From contig CAWJRN010000009.1 of NCBI GenBank assembly GCA_963845265.1, forward strand, positions 248,001 through 312,000: a stretch of 64,000 nucleotides of DNA. Direction: 5' to 3'. Shown here one piece after another: positions 52,585 to 61,466 of this stretch. Position 1 is the stretch's first letter, and the number at the start of each line of letters is the position of its first letter. Under the pieces are notes generated by a model that ran no database searches, was not told the DNA's origin, and was given only the letters and a program-made list of their open reading frames with translations. The position numbers were made by a program, and so were the translations under genes. This DNA is from DYRB01 sp963845265 (GTDB taxonomy: Bacteria; Pseudomonadota; Gammaproteobacteria; Chromatiales; Chromatiaceae).

Positions 52585-53189
52585 CCGACCGGGAGGGCGC
52601 TGCGGAGCGCCACCGTCGCCGCAGCCAGCGTCAGAAGGAGATCGTCGATACCCGGGTGGCGGAGGCCACCGAGGACCGCGGCGTGCTGGTGGTCAATACC
52701 GGCAACGGCAAAGGCAAGTCGTCCGCGGCCTTCGGCATGTTGGCCCGGGCCCTGGGTCACGACATGCGGGTGGCGGTGGTGCAGTTCATCAAGGGCAGCT
52801 TCTCCACGGGGGAGGAGGCCTTCTTCCGGCGCTTCCCTGAGGTGGAGTACCACGTCATGGGCGAGGGTTTCACCTGGGACACCCAGGACCAGGAACGGGA
52901 CCGACGCGCCGCCGACGCCGCCTGGGCCAAGGCGCGCACCTTCCTCGCCGACCCGGACTTCGATCTGGTCGTGCTCGACGAGCTGAATATCGCGCTGAAG
53001 CTCGGGCTCCTGCCCCAGGCGGAGGTCCTTTCCGCACTGCTCGCCCGCCCGCCCCGGCAGCATGCCGTGGTGACCGGTCGCGGCGCCCCCGAGGCCCTGA
53101 TCGAGATTGCGGACACCGTCACCGAGATGCGGCCCATCAAGCACGCCTTCGATGCCGGCGTGAAGGCCCAGAAGGGCATCGAGCTCTAG
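52581..53189 (+). CDS. cobO: Corrinoid adenosyltransferase (CobO/BtuR type)
   Basis: This 202-residue enzyme adenosylates cob(I)alamin using ATP. It has the P-loop VVNTGNGKGKSSAAFGM, VVQFIKGSFSTGEE, GEGFTWDTQDQERDR, LVVLDELNIAL and VVTGRGAPEALIEIADTVTEM with HAFDAGVKAQKGIE at the end. The start ATG overlaps the btuM stop (ATGA). It completes the salvage route receptor, inner-membrane importer and activation. Confidence 0.96.
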   Translation: MTDREGAAERHRRRSQRQKEIVDTRVAEATEDRGVLVVNTGNGKGKSSAAFGMLARALGHDMRVAVVQFIKGSFSTGEEAFFRRFPEVEYHVMGEGFTWDTQDQERDRRAADAAWAKARTFLADPDFDLVVLDELNIALKLGLLPQAEVLSALLARPPRQHAVVTGRGAPEALIEIADTVTEMRPIKHAFDAGVKAQKGIEL

Positions 53190-53432
53190 CTGTGAGCCTC
53201 GGAATCGGTCCGATACCTATTCTGCTTGGCCTCGGCGGCCCCACACTGTGGGTCCAGCCGGCGTGGCGGCACGATATCGGCCCGCTTACAATGCGACCCG
53301 AGTATTTGGAGTTGGCCATGTCGATCCGTGCAAGCCTGCCTGGCTTCTCGTCCGCGTCGCTGCTGCGCCAGCGTCTAGGGTCCGACGTTGCAGCCCATCA
53401 AGCCTAGCGATTCCCAACCGTCCCCGATCCCC

Positions 53433-53978
53433 ATGCCCGATCCAGTCGTGAGTCAAGTCGGGTCCGTCCCCATCCCACCCCGTCGCCCCCGGGCCCGATG
53501 GGCTAGGGCCCTGTGGTCGTTGCTCCCTCTTGCCGCCCTGTGGTGGATCATTGCGGGCGGTGTCCCCGGGTCCTGGGGTATCGGCGTGCCGGCGGTCTTG
53601 GCCGGTGCCTGGGCGGTTGCCCGGCTAGGGACGGGCGCGAAGGTTCGACTGTCCATGGCCGGTTGGTTGAGGTTCCTGCCCTTCTTCCTCTGGGAATCCC
53701 TGCGGGGCGGTGTGGATGTGGCTCGGCGCACCCTGGGACGACGCGTGCGGGTCAACCCAGGATTCCTGCGCTACCAGACGCGGCTTGTTGACCCGGCGGC
53801 GCGCGTCTTTCTGACGAACTGCGTTAGCCTGGTGCCCGGGACCCTCGCCGCAGAGCTGGAGGGGGCTTGGTTGACCGTCCACGCGTTGAGCACCGAGACG
53901 GACAGTGAGGCTGAGCTTCGGCGCTTGGAAAGGGCGGTGGCTCGGCTGTTTTGTGAGCATTTGGAGGGGGTGCGATGA
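53433..53978 (+). CDS. mnhE: Mrp-type Na+/H+ antiporter subunit E
   Basis: The open frame extends from TTG 53388, but ATG 53433 (MPDPVVSQVG) is the first ATG; no clear ribosome site decides. Two helices (ALWSLLPLAALWWIIAGG; WGIGVPAVLAGAWAV) precede the MnhE cytoplasmic domain: FLPFFLWESLRGGVDVARR, then TLVDPAARVF-like LVDPAARVFLTNCVSLVPGT, the family signature. It is first gene of an eight-gene operon and overlaps mnhF by 4 bp. The gap 53190-53432 shows no other feature. Confidence 0.88.
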   Translation: MPDPVVSQVGSVPIPPRRPRARWARALWSLLPLAALWWIIAGGVPGSWGIGVPAVLAGAWAVARLGTGAKVRLSMAGWLRFLPFFLWESLRGGVDVARRTLGRRVRVNPGFLRYQTRLVDPAARVFLTNCVSLVPGTLAAELEGAWLTVHALSTETDSEAELRRLERAVARLFCEHLEGVR

Positions 53979-54244
53979 CTGGATTTCTCGCCTGGGCGGC
54001 AGTCCTGCTGATGCTGAGCCTGCTGCTGGGGCTCGTGCGCGTCCTGCGTGGGCCCTCCGCGGCGGATCGCCTGATGGCAGCCCAGTTGATCGGGACCACA
54101 GGCGTTGGTCTGCTCCTCCTGTTAGCCCCGGTCCTCGGCATGCCGGCCCTGGCCGATGTCGCCCTGGTCCTGGCCCTGCTGGCCGTGGTGGCGGTTGCGG
54201 CGCTGACCGGCCAAGTTGGGTCTGAGGAGCACGGGCATGACTGA
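53975..54244 (+). CDS. mnhF: Mrp-type antiporter subunit F
   Basis: This is an 89-residue membrane protein with three helices and the MnhF signature LVRVLRGPSAADRLMAAQLIGT. It overlaps both neighbours by a few bases. Confidence 0.9.
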   Translation: MTGFLAWAAVLLMLSLLLGLVRVLRGPSAADRLMAAQLIGTTGVGLLLLLAPVLGMPALADVALVLALLAVVAVAALTGQVGSEEHGHD

Positions 54245-54518
54245 GCTGATCGCCGGGGCCCTGATCGCAGCGGGCCTTCTGTCCTACCTGGCCGGCAGCG
54301 TCGGGCTGTTGCGTCTGCCGGATCTCTACTGCCGGCTGCATGCGCTGACCAAGGCGGACAACCTCGGGCTGGGGCTGCTGGTCGCCGGGCTGGCTTTGCT
54401 CTCGGACGATTGGACGGTCGCCCTCAAGCTACTGCTCATCTGGTTGCTGGTGCTCGCCGCGAGTGCCGCCGGGGCCCACTTGATCGCGGGGCAGGCGCGC
54501 CGGGGAGAGACCCCCTGA
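54237..54518 (+). CDS. mnhG: Mrp-type antiporter subunit G
   Basis: This protein has 93 residues from ATG 54237, with three helices and the MnhG signature GSVGLLRLPDLYCRLHALTKADNL, here split as GLLRLPDLYCRLHA and TKADNLGLGLL. It overlaps mnhF by 8 bp and the next gene by one base. Confidence 0.9.
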   Translation: MTELIAGALIAAGLLSYLAGSVGLLRLPDLYCRLHALTKADNLGLGLLVAGLALLSDDWTVALKLLLIWLLVLAASAAGAHLIAGQARRGETP

Positions 54519-55525
54519 TGGAAGCACTTGCCCTGACCCTGCTCGACGTCCTGCTGATCCTGACCCTGCTCGGGCTCGCCTGGGCGACCCTGGAGAGCCG
54601 CGAACCCCGGCGCGGGGTGGTGCTGTTCATGGCCTTCGGTCTGGTCCTTGCCCTGGTGTGGGCGCGACTGGCGGCACCGGATGTGGCCCTGGCGGAGGCG
54701 GCCATCGGTGCCGGGCTCTCCGGGGCCCTGTTTCTCGCGGCCATGCGCGACGAGCCTGAGGCAGGGGCTGATCCGAGCGGGTCCGAGCCTTCCACCCCTG
54801 TCAAAGGACGCCTGCTGGGGCTGACCCATTGGGTAGTTGGTCTGCTGTGCCTGGGCCTCGCCCTGGTGGTGGCTTGGGCCTTCGTGGATGCCCTTGCAGG
54901 GGCACACCCGGAGCGTCTGGCGGGGCAGGTCCTGGCCCGGCTCGAGGAGAGCGGGGTGAGCAACCCGGTGACCGCCGTGCTGCTCAACTTCCGCAGCTAC
55001 GACACCCTGCTGGAGCTGGCCGTGCTGCTCGCGGCCCTGCTCGGCATCCTGTCCCTGGGCTCCGAGCAGCGCGGCTACGCCCCGGCGGGGCCGGTCTTGT
55101 CCGGGCTGGCACGCTGGCTCATCCCCGCCCTGATCCTAACCGGCGGTTACCTGCTCTGGGTCGGCGCCCATGCCCCAGGCGGTGCCTTCCAGGCCGGCGC
55201 CGTGCTGGCCGCGGCCGCGGTGATCCGACGCCTCGCCGGAGACCGCAGGGCAGGTCTGCCCCAGGGTCTCGCCGTCAGGGCACTGAGCTTGGCCGGGGTA
55301 GCAGTCTTTCTTGCCGTCGGTTTGGCTCTCCTGGTTGCCGGCCGGCCCTTCCTAGGGTTCCCTCCCGAGTGGGCCGGTGCACTGATCCTGGTGATCGAGT
55401 CTGCCGCGACCCTGGCCATTGGTGCGACCCTGGCCCTGGCCTTCATCGGTGGCCGGCCCGCCGCCTGGCACGCTTCGACCCAAGGCCGCGCCATCAAACC
55501 TGCTCAGGTCCGCGACCCATCATGA
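54518..55525 (+). CDS. Fused MbhD-MbhE-MnhB antiporter subunit
   Basis: This 335-residue membrane protein joins three small subunits. Residues 1-75 are the DUF4040/MbhD unit (LAAPDVALAEAAIGAGLSGAL). Residues about 100-180 correspond to MbhE or the end of MrpA (SNPVTAVLLNFRSYDTLLE). Residues 190-320 are MnhB (LIPALILTGGYLLWVGAHAP, GGAFQAGAVLAAAAVI). In Bacillus-type Mrp the first two belong to the C-terminus of MrpA; here they are fused to subunit B. It is coupled to both neighbours by overlaps of 1 and 4 bp. Confidence 0.85.
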   Translation: MEALALTLLDVLLILTLLGLAWATLESREPRRGVVLFMAFGLVLALVWARLAAPDVALAEAAIGAGLSGALFLAAMRDEPEAGADPSGSEPSTPVKGRLLGLTHWVVGLLCLGLALVVAWAFVDALAGAHPERLAGQVLARLEESGVSNPVTAVLLNFRSYDTLLELAVLLAALLGILSLGSEQRGYAPAGPVLSGLARWLIPALILTGGYLLWVGAHAPGGAFQAGAVLAAAAVIRRLAGDRRAGLPQGLAVRALSLAGVAVFLAVGLALLVAGRPFLGFPPEWAGALILVIESAATLAIGATLALAFIGGRPAAWHASTQGRAIKPAQVRDPS

Positions 55526-55806
55526 CGACGACGCTCCTCTACGGCCTGGCCGGGGTCGTACTGGCGGCCCTCGGCCTGCGTGGCACCCTCGCGCGGGTCT
55601 CCCTGCTGCGGCGCCTGCTGGCCCTGAACCTGATGGGCTCCGGCGTCTTCCTGATGCTGGGGGCGGTCGCCTACCGTGGCCTCGGCGTTGCCCCGGACCC
55701 GGTCCCCCAGGCCCTGGTGCTGACCGGCATCGTCGTGGCGGTGAGCGCCACCGCCCTCGCCCTGGCCCTGGGGCGCCGTCTGCGGGAGGCACAGGACCGT
55801 GACTGA
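55522..55806 (+). CDS. mnhC: Mrp-type antiporter subunit C (NuoK-like)
   Basis: This is a 94-residue, three-helix protein with the NuoK/MnhC pattern: GLRGTLARVSLLRRLLALNLMGSGVFLM and DPVPQALVLTGIVVAVSATALALAL. The start ATG overlaps the previous stop, and the end overlaps mnhD by 8 bp. Confidence 0.9.
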   Translation: MTTTLLYGLAGVVLAALGLRGTLARVSLLRRLLALNLMGSGVFLMLGAVAYRGLGVAPDPVPQALVLTGIVVAVSATALALALGRRLREAQDRD

Positions 55807-57253
55807 TGCCGTGATCTGGGTCATCGCCCTGCCGTTGGCCGGCGCCCTGCTGGCGGTGCTCGCCCCTCGGCACGTCGATGCGCTGGGTGTGGCGGCCGGG
55901 CTCGGCACCGCGACGGCGGCCCTCGCCCTGCTCTGGCAGGTCGCGGCCGCTGGACCGGTCCGCTATGCCGTCGGAGGCTGGACACCTGGCCTCGGCATCG
56001 CCTTGCATGCAGACGGGTTGGCGGTATCCCTGTTGGCCATGGCCGCGCTGGTGGCCCTGGCCGCCAGCGTCTATGTCACTGCCTATTTCCGGGAGGCGTC
56101 GGACCGGGCACGTTTCTGGCCCCTCTGGCTGCTACTGTGGACGGCGCTAAACGCCCTGTTCCTGGCTGGGGACCTGTTCAACCTCTACGTCACCCTGGAG
56201 CTCCTTGGCCTGGCGGCGGTCGGCCTCACGGCCCTTGGCGGCAAGCGTGCGGCGCTGGAAGCGGCCTTACGCTACCTGGTGGTGGGGTTGCTGGGTTCCA
56301 TGGCCTACCTCGCCGGGGTGGTGATAATCTATACGGCCTACGGGACCCTGGACCTGGTCACGGTCGCCGTGACCATCCGGCCCGAGCCGGCGGCCTGGAC
56401 CGCCCTGGCCCTCATGACCGGGGGCCTGCTGCTCAAGACGGCCCTGTTCCCGCTGCACTTCTGGCTTCCCCCCGCCCACGCCAACGCCCCGGCCCCGGTG
56501 AGTGCAGCCCTCTCGGCCTTGGTGGTGAAGGCCGCCTTCTACCTCGTCCTGCGGCTTTGGCTGGACCTGTTCGCACCGATCACGACCAGTGCCGTCGCCA
56601 ACCTGCTCGGCCTCCTCGGGGCCGGCGCGGTGCTTTGGGGTTCCTGGCAGGCCCTGCGGGCGGAGCGCCTCAAGCTGATGGCGGCCTACTCCACCGTGGC
56701 CCAGATCGGGTACTTGTTCCTGTTCTTCCCGCTGCTGGCGGCCCTACCTGAAGGCCCAGCGCGGGATGCCGCCTTCGGTGGGGCCGTGCTGTTGGCCGTC
56801 ACCCACGGCTTCGCCAAGGCGGCCCTGTTTCTTGCCGCCGGGGTCGTGCAGCAGCACGCCGGTCACGACCGTATCCGGGACCTCGGCGGCACGGCGCAGG
56901 GGCTCCCGGTGACCACCTTTGCCATCGCACTCGCCGGCGTCGCACTGGTCGGTCTGCCCCCGAGCGGGGCCTTCCTCGGCAAGTGGCAACTCATCAGTGG
57001 GGCAATCGCGACCGGTCAGTGGTTCTGGGTGCCGGTGGTGCTGGCCGGTTCGCTGCTCGCCGCGGCTTACGTCTTTCGGCTGCTGGGACACGCCTTCGGG
57101 CACCTGTCGGTGCCGTCGCGTGCCCTGACCCAGGGCCGTGAGGAGGTCCCGGCCTTGGTCCTGAGCATCGTCGCCACCGTCGTCCTTGGGCTCTTCGCTG
57201 CGCCCCTCTGGACCCTGTTGGGGGCCGTCGGCCTCGGGGGTAGCGCACCTTGA
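55799..57253 (+). CDS. mnhD: Mrp-type antiporter subunit D (NuoL/M/N family), first copy
   Basis: This protein has 484 residues from GTG 55799, with about 14 helices. The key TM5 Glu is Glu134 in LYVTLELLGLAAVG. The TM7 Lys lies in LLLKTALFPLHFWLPPAHANAPAPVSA, and a TM8 Lys in LSALVVKAAFYLV. It therefore has all residues expected for ion translocation. It overlaps the next subunit gene by 4 bp. Confidence 0.9.
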   Translation: MTDAVIWVIALPLAGALLAVLAPRHVDALGVAAGLGTATAALALLWQVAAAGPVRYAVGGWTPGLGIALHADGLAVSLLAMAALVALAASVYVTAYFREASDRARFWPLWLLLWTALNALFLAGDLFNLYVTLELLGLAAVGLTALGGKRAALEAALRYLVVGLLGSMAYLAGVVIIYTAYGTLDLVTVAVTIRPEPAAWTALALMTGGLLLKTALFPLHFWLPPAHANAPAPVSAALSALVVKAAFYLVLRLWLDLFAPITTSAVANLLGLLGAGAVLWGSWQALRAERLKLMAAYSTVAQIGYLFLFFPLLAALPEGPARDAAFGGAVLLAVTHGFAKAALFLAAGVVQQHAGHDRIRDLGGTAQGLPVTTFAIALAGVALVGLPPSGAFLGKWQLISGAIATGQWFWVPVVLAGSLLAAAYVFRLLGHAFGHLSVPSRALTQGREEVPALVLSIVATVVLGLFAAPLWTLLGAVGLGGSAP

Positions 57254-58752
57254 ACTTGGATCACTTGCTCCCTCTGGCGATCGTTCTCAGCTCCCTGCTG
57301 CCCGGGGTCTTCATCTTCTTGTTGCGCGAGGACAGCCGCAGGCTGCGCACGGTGCTGAACCTCTTCGGGGCCGTCTCCAAGCTGGTGCTGGTGGGATGGA
57401 TGATCTGGGGGGTCTTCCACAGTCACGTCTACGAGACACGCTGGACCCTGGCGCCGGGCCTCGACCTGGTGCTCCACGCCGACGCCCTCTCGGTGCTCTT
57501 CGTGACCCTGTCCACGGTACTCTGGCTGGTGACCACCATCTATGCCATCGGTTACCTGGAGGAGTCCCCCCACCGCAGCCGCTTCTTCGGCTTCTTCAGC
57601 CTGTGCGTGACGGCGACCATCGGGCTTGCCCTGGCGGGCAACCTGCTGACCTTCGTGCTCTTCTACGAGGCCCTGACGCTGGCCACCTATCCCCTGGTGG
57701 CCCATCGTGGGACGCCGGAGGCGATCCACGGAGCGCGAATCTACCTGGCCTACACCCTGGGCGGGGGTGCCCTGGTCCTGTTCGGTGCCATCTGGCTGGG
57801 GACCCTGGCGGGGCCTTTGGAGTTCGTGCAGGGGGGGATCCTGGGTGCCCTACCGGAGGAACTGCACGGGCAGTTCCGCTGGATCTTCCTGGTCCTGATT
57901 GGCGGGCTCGGAGTCAAGGCGGCATTGGTCCCATTGCACGGCTGGCTGCCCCAGGCCATGGTGGCACCGGCCCCGGTCAGCGCCCTGCTGCACGCGGTGG
58001 CGGTGGTCAAGGCCGGGGCCTTCGGCATCGTCCGGGTCGTCTATGACGTCTACGGGGTCGAGTTCGCGGATCAGCTCGGCCTGCTCACCGGCCTGGGCGT
58101 GGCGGCAGCCGTGACCATCCTCTACGGCTCGCTGCGTGCCCTGACCCAGGATCAGCTCAAGAAGCGGCTGGCCTACTCGACGGTGAGCCAGGTCTCCTAC
58201 ATCGTGCTCGGCACGGCCATCCTGGGGCCGCTGGCCACGATCGGTGGGGTCGTGCACCTGGTCCACCAGGGGTTGATGAAGATTACCTTGTTCTTTGCCG
58301 CCGGGAACTACGCCGAGACCCTCGGCGTGCACAAGGTGAGCGAGATGGATGGCGTCGGCCGGCGCATGCCGGGGACCACACTCGCCTTCACCATCGGCGC
58401 CCTGGGCATGATCGGGGTCCCGCCTATCGCGGGCTTCGTGAGCAAGTGGTACCTGGGCCTGGGGGCTGTCGCGGCGGGGGAGGCCGCCTGGGTCCTGCCG
58501 GTGCTGATCGCCAGCAGCCTGCTCAACGCAGCCTATTTCCTGCCGATCCTCTATCGGGCTTGGTTCCGAGAGCCCGTGGGGGACTGGCCGGCGGAGCACA
58601 TTCCGGCTCGTCGCCTGGAGACGGCTGCGGCGCTGCTCTGGCCCCCGGTGGTGACAGCCGTCCTCGCATTGGCCGCGGGGCTTTTTGCTGCGGCGCCCTA
58701 TAGCCCGCTGGAGTGGGCGGAGCTGATCGCCAGGCGGGAGTACGGGTTGTGA
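57250..58752 (+). CDS. Proton-conducting antiporter subunit (NuoL/M/N family), second copy
   Basis: This protein has 500 residues from TTG 57250. It is related to MnhD/NuoM: Glu140 in LFYEALTLATYPLVAHRG, Lys in LGVKAALVPLHGWLPQAMVAP, and HAVAVVKAGAFGIVR. It shows the histidine motif ATIGGVVHLVHQGLMKITLFF. It is coupled to its neighbours on both sides (4-bp overlaps). It differs clearly from the 484-residue copy, so the two are diverged paralogues and not a recent duplication. Confidence 0.88.
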   Translation: MNLDHLLPLAIVLSSLLPGVFIFLLREDSRRLRTVLNLFGAVSKLVLVGWMIWGVFHSHVYETRWTLAPGLDLVLHADALSVLFVTLSTVLWLVTTIYAIGYLEESPHRSRFFGFFSLCVTATIGLALAGNLLTFVLFYEALTLATYPLVAHRGTPEAIHGARIYLAYTLGGGALVLFGAIWLGTLAGPLEFVQGGILGALPEELHGQFRWIFLVLIGGLGVKAALVPLHGWLPQAMVAPAPVSALLHAVAVVKAGAFGIVRVVYDVYGVEFADQLGLLTGLGVAAAVTILYGSLRALTQDQLKKRLAYSTVSQVSYIVLGTAILGPLATIGGVVHLVHQGLMKITLFFAAGNYAETLGVHKVSEMDGVGRRMPGTTLAFTIGALGMIGVPPIAGFVSKWYLGLGAVAAGEAAWVLPVLIASSLLNAAYFLPILYRAWFREPVGDWPAEHIPARRLETAAALLWPPVVTAVLALAAGLFAAAPYSPLEWAELIARREYGL

Positions 58753-60419
58753 ACGGCGCGCTGTTGGTCCTGACCTGGCTTACGCCTCTGCTGGCGGCAG
58801 CCCTCGCCTGGCGGGCTTGGGGGCGCTGGCTCCCGGCCCTGGCGACGCTGCCCGCCCTGGCCGCGGCCCTGACCCTGTCGATCGGTGCACGCCTGGATGT
58901 CCCCTGGCTGCTCTTGGGGGCACGCTTTGGCCTGGATGGGAACGGGCGTATCTTTCTGCTGTTTACCGCGGTCCTGTGGCTGGTCGCCGGGCTTCAGGCG
59001 GCCCTGACCATGGGGACAGACCTCCGGGCGGGTCGATTCCGCCTGTTCTTTCTGTTGGCCATGGCAGGCAACCTGCTGCTCATCGTCGGCCAGGACCTAG
59101 CGAGCTTTTACCTCGGATTCTCCCTGATGGGCCTTGCCGCTTATGGGTTGGTGATTCATAGCGGCGAGCCCGCCGCACTGCGCGCCGGGCGCGTCTATCT
59201 CGGCATGACCCTGGTCGCCGAGCTCGCCCTGTTCGGCGCCTTGGTCTTGATCGTCCGCCACACGGGGACTCTGGTCCCGGAACCGCAACAACTCGCATCC
59301 TTGAGCGATTGGGCCATCGGGCTCCTGGTATTCGGGCTGGGCATCAAGGCGGGCCTCGTCGGGCTCCATGTCTGGTTACCCCTGGCCCACCCCGCGGCGC
59401 CGGTGCCCGCCAGCGCGGTGCTCAGCGGCACCATGATCAAGGCCGCCCTGATCGGCTGGTTGCGCTTCCTGCCCCTGGGCCAGGAGCCGCTCCCGGAATG
59501 GGGCGGGGTTTTGGTCGCCCTGGGCGTCATTACGCTGCTATACGCCATCCCGGTCGGACTGACCCAAACCAACCCCAAGGTAGTGCTGGCCTACTCCAGC
59601 GTTGGCAAGATGGGGCTGATGACGGCCCTGCTCGGGGCCGCGTTGCTGGAGCCGAGCCTCGCGCCAGCCCTGGTCGCCGGGCTTGCCCTGTACGCCGCCC
59701 ATCATGGGTTGGCAAAGGGGGCGCTATTCCTTGGGGTCGGCATCGTCCGGGCGACCAGCAGCCCCTGGGTCCTGGTGGTCCTGGCGGTCCCCGCCCTGGT
59801 CCTGGCCGGCGCCCCGTTGACCTCCGGGGCACTGGTGAAGGGCCTGGTGAAGCCGGAGCTGGTCGTGCTTGGCGCGACCTGGGGAGAGGTGCTGGCCCTG
59901 GCGCTCACCGCATCGACCCTGGGTACGACCCTGCTCATGGCCCGCTTCCTGGTCCTGGCCGGTGCCCACCGGGCCGAGGGCCCTGGGTCGCCGGCCTGGA
60001 TCGCCCTGCCGTGGCTGGGGCTCATCGCCCTGATGCTGGGGTGGCCCTTCGTGATCGGGATCGGCTTTCCATACCTGTCCGCGAGTTGGCCGGTCATGGC
60101 GGCTGGCCTGCTCGCCGTGTCCCTGATCTGGTTGCGCCCTGCATGGACCCAGGCCCTGATCGGGCGTGTTCCGCCCGGAGATCTGCTTGGGCCCCTGAGT
60201 CGCGCCGCGGCGGTCTTGTGGCACTGGGTTCTGGACCTCTGGGACGGGGTTGCGGCCCGGGTGCTCACCCGCATCGACGGGCTCCGCGCCGGGGTTCCCG
60301 CCGGGCGCCCAACCTGGCCGGACGCGGTGGACCTGGCGCTCCGGTCCTGGCCTGTGGCTGGGGGCATCTTCCTTGGTATCGTCGGCGCCCTCTTTGCACT
60401 GGCGTCCTTAACGCCCTGA
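58749..60419 (+). CDS. NuoL/M/N-family antiporter-like subunit, third copy, TM5 Glu absent
   Basis: This protein has 556 residues from GTG 58749, whose bases overlap the previous stop (GTGA). TM7 keeps its Lys (LGIKAGLVGLHVWLPLAHPAAPVPASA), as does TM8 (SGTMIKAALIGWLRF). However, the segment matching the TM5 Glu reads FYLGFSLMGLAAYG, with Ser125 in place of Glu. An extra amphipathic C-terminal stretch (LSRAAAVLWHWVLDLWDGVAAR) precedes the final helix. The subunit may be structural or conduct differently. It is last in the operon. Confidence 0.82.
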   Translation: MNGALLVLTWLTPLLAAALAWRAWGRWLPALATLPALAAALTLSIGARLDVPWLLLGARFGLDGNGRIFLLFTAVLWLVAGLQAALTMGTDLRAGRFRLFFLLAMAGNLLLIVGQDLASFYLGFSLMGLAAYGLVIHSGEPAALRAGRVYLGMTLVAELALFGALVLIVRHTGTLVPEPQQLASLSDWAIGLLVFGLGIKAGLVGLHVWLPLAHPAAPVPASAVLSGTMIKAALIGWLRFLPLGQEPLPEWGGVLVALGVITLLYAIPVGLTQTNPKVVLAYSSVGKMGLMTALLGAALLEPSLAPALVAGLALYAAHHGLAKGALFLGVGIVRATSSPWVLVVLAVPALVLAGAPLTSGALVKGLVKPELVVLGATWGEVLALALTASTLGTTLLMARFLVLAGAHRAEGPGSPAWIALPWLGLIALMLGWPFVIGIGFPYLSASWPVMAAGLLAVSLIWLRPAWTQALIGRVPPGDLLGPLSRAAAVLWHWVLDLWDGVAARVLTRIDGLRAGVPAGRPTWPDAVDLALRSWPVAGGIFLGIVGALFALASLTP

Positions 60420-60511
60420 CCCGGGTCCCAGCACCTTGCGCAGGGTGCCCTGGGGAAGCACCGACAGCCCGGTCCAGCGGTTACCTCTGGCGGGTGCCGT
60501 GTCGGGGTTCG

Positions 60512-61429
60512 CTATCGCTCGTCCCAGTGGTCGGGATCGTGACGCCCAGCCCCCTCGTCCCCCAAGCTCATCGGGTCCTGGTGAATGATGATGTCTGCCT
60601 CGGGGAAGGCGGCTTGGAGTTTGGCCTCGACCTGGTCGGAGATGGTGTGGGCCGCGGCTAGGGTCAGCTCGTCGGGTAGCCCGACGTGGAGTTGAATCAG
60701 CTTGGTCTGGCCCGACTGGCGGGTGCGCAGGGCATGCACGTTGCCGACCTTGGGGACCGATAGGGCCAGCTCGCGAATGCGTGCCCGCTCCTCGGGTGCC
60801 AGCTCCCGGTCCATGAGCAGGTCGATGGCGTCCCGGGCGATGTGCACGGCGCTGTAGAGGATGTAGGCGGCGATGGCCAGGCCGAACCAGGGGTCGAGCC
60901 CGGACCAGCCATACAGGGCCAGGATCAGGGCGAGCAGGGTGGCGGCATTGGTCGCCAGGTCGGTGGCGTAGTGCAGGGCATCGGCACGCACGGCGGTGGA
61001 CTGGGTCTGGGCGATGACCCGGTATTGGAAGATCAATAGCGCGGCGGTGGCGAGGATGGCGAAGACCATCACCGTCACGCCCACGCCGATCTCGGTCAGG
61101 GGCTGCGGGTGGCGCAGCCGGTCCACGGCGTTGAGCACCAGGAAGACGGATGAGCCGATGATGAAGGCCGCCTGGGCCAGTCCGGCCAGGGCCTCGGCCT
61201 TGCCGTGCCCGAAACGGTGTTCGTCGTCGGGTGGTAGCAGGGCGTAGCGCACCGCGAACAGGTTGACGATGGACGCACCGGCGTCCATGAGGGAGTCCAC
61301 CAGGGAGGCGAGCACGGTGATGGAGCCGGTCATGAGCCAGGCCACCAGCTTGGCGAGGATCAGGATGCCGGCGGTGGCGACCGAGGCATAGGTCGCCAGG
61401 CGCAGCAATCGGGACTTGTCGGTCGTCAT
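60512..61429 (-). CDS. Cation diffusion facilitator metal exporter (FieF/CDF type)
   Basis: This 305-residue proton-coupled exporter of divalent metals (Fe, Zn, Co or Cd cannot be told apart) starts at ATG 61427-61429. TM2 site DSLMDAGASIVNLFAVRYAL has the DxxxD pair. TM5 site HYATDLATNAATLLAL lies in ALHYATD, with HxxxD. The C-terminal cytoplasmic domain has HALRTRQSG and a metal-type LHVGLPDELTLAAAHTISDQV with IIIHQDP. Confidence 0.9.
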   Translation of the reverse strand: MTTDKSRLLRLATYASVATAGILILAKLVAWLMTGSITVLASLVDSLMDAGASIVNLFAVRYALLPPDDEHRFGHGKAEALAGLAQAAFIIGSSVFLVLNAVDRLRHPQPLTEIGVGVTVMVFAILATAALLIFQYRVIAQTQSTAVRADALHYATDLATNAATLLALILALYGWSGLDPWFGLAIAAYILYSAVHIARDAIDLLMDRELAPEERARIRELALSVPKVGNVHALRTRQSGQTKLIQLHVGLPDELTLAAAHTISDQVEAKLQAAFPEADIIIHQDPMSLGDEGAGRHDPDHWDER

Positions 61430-61466
61430 GATGAGGCCCTGCGGCCCGCCGTCAGGAAGTTGTCCA

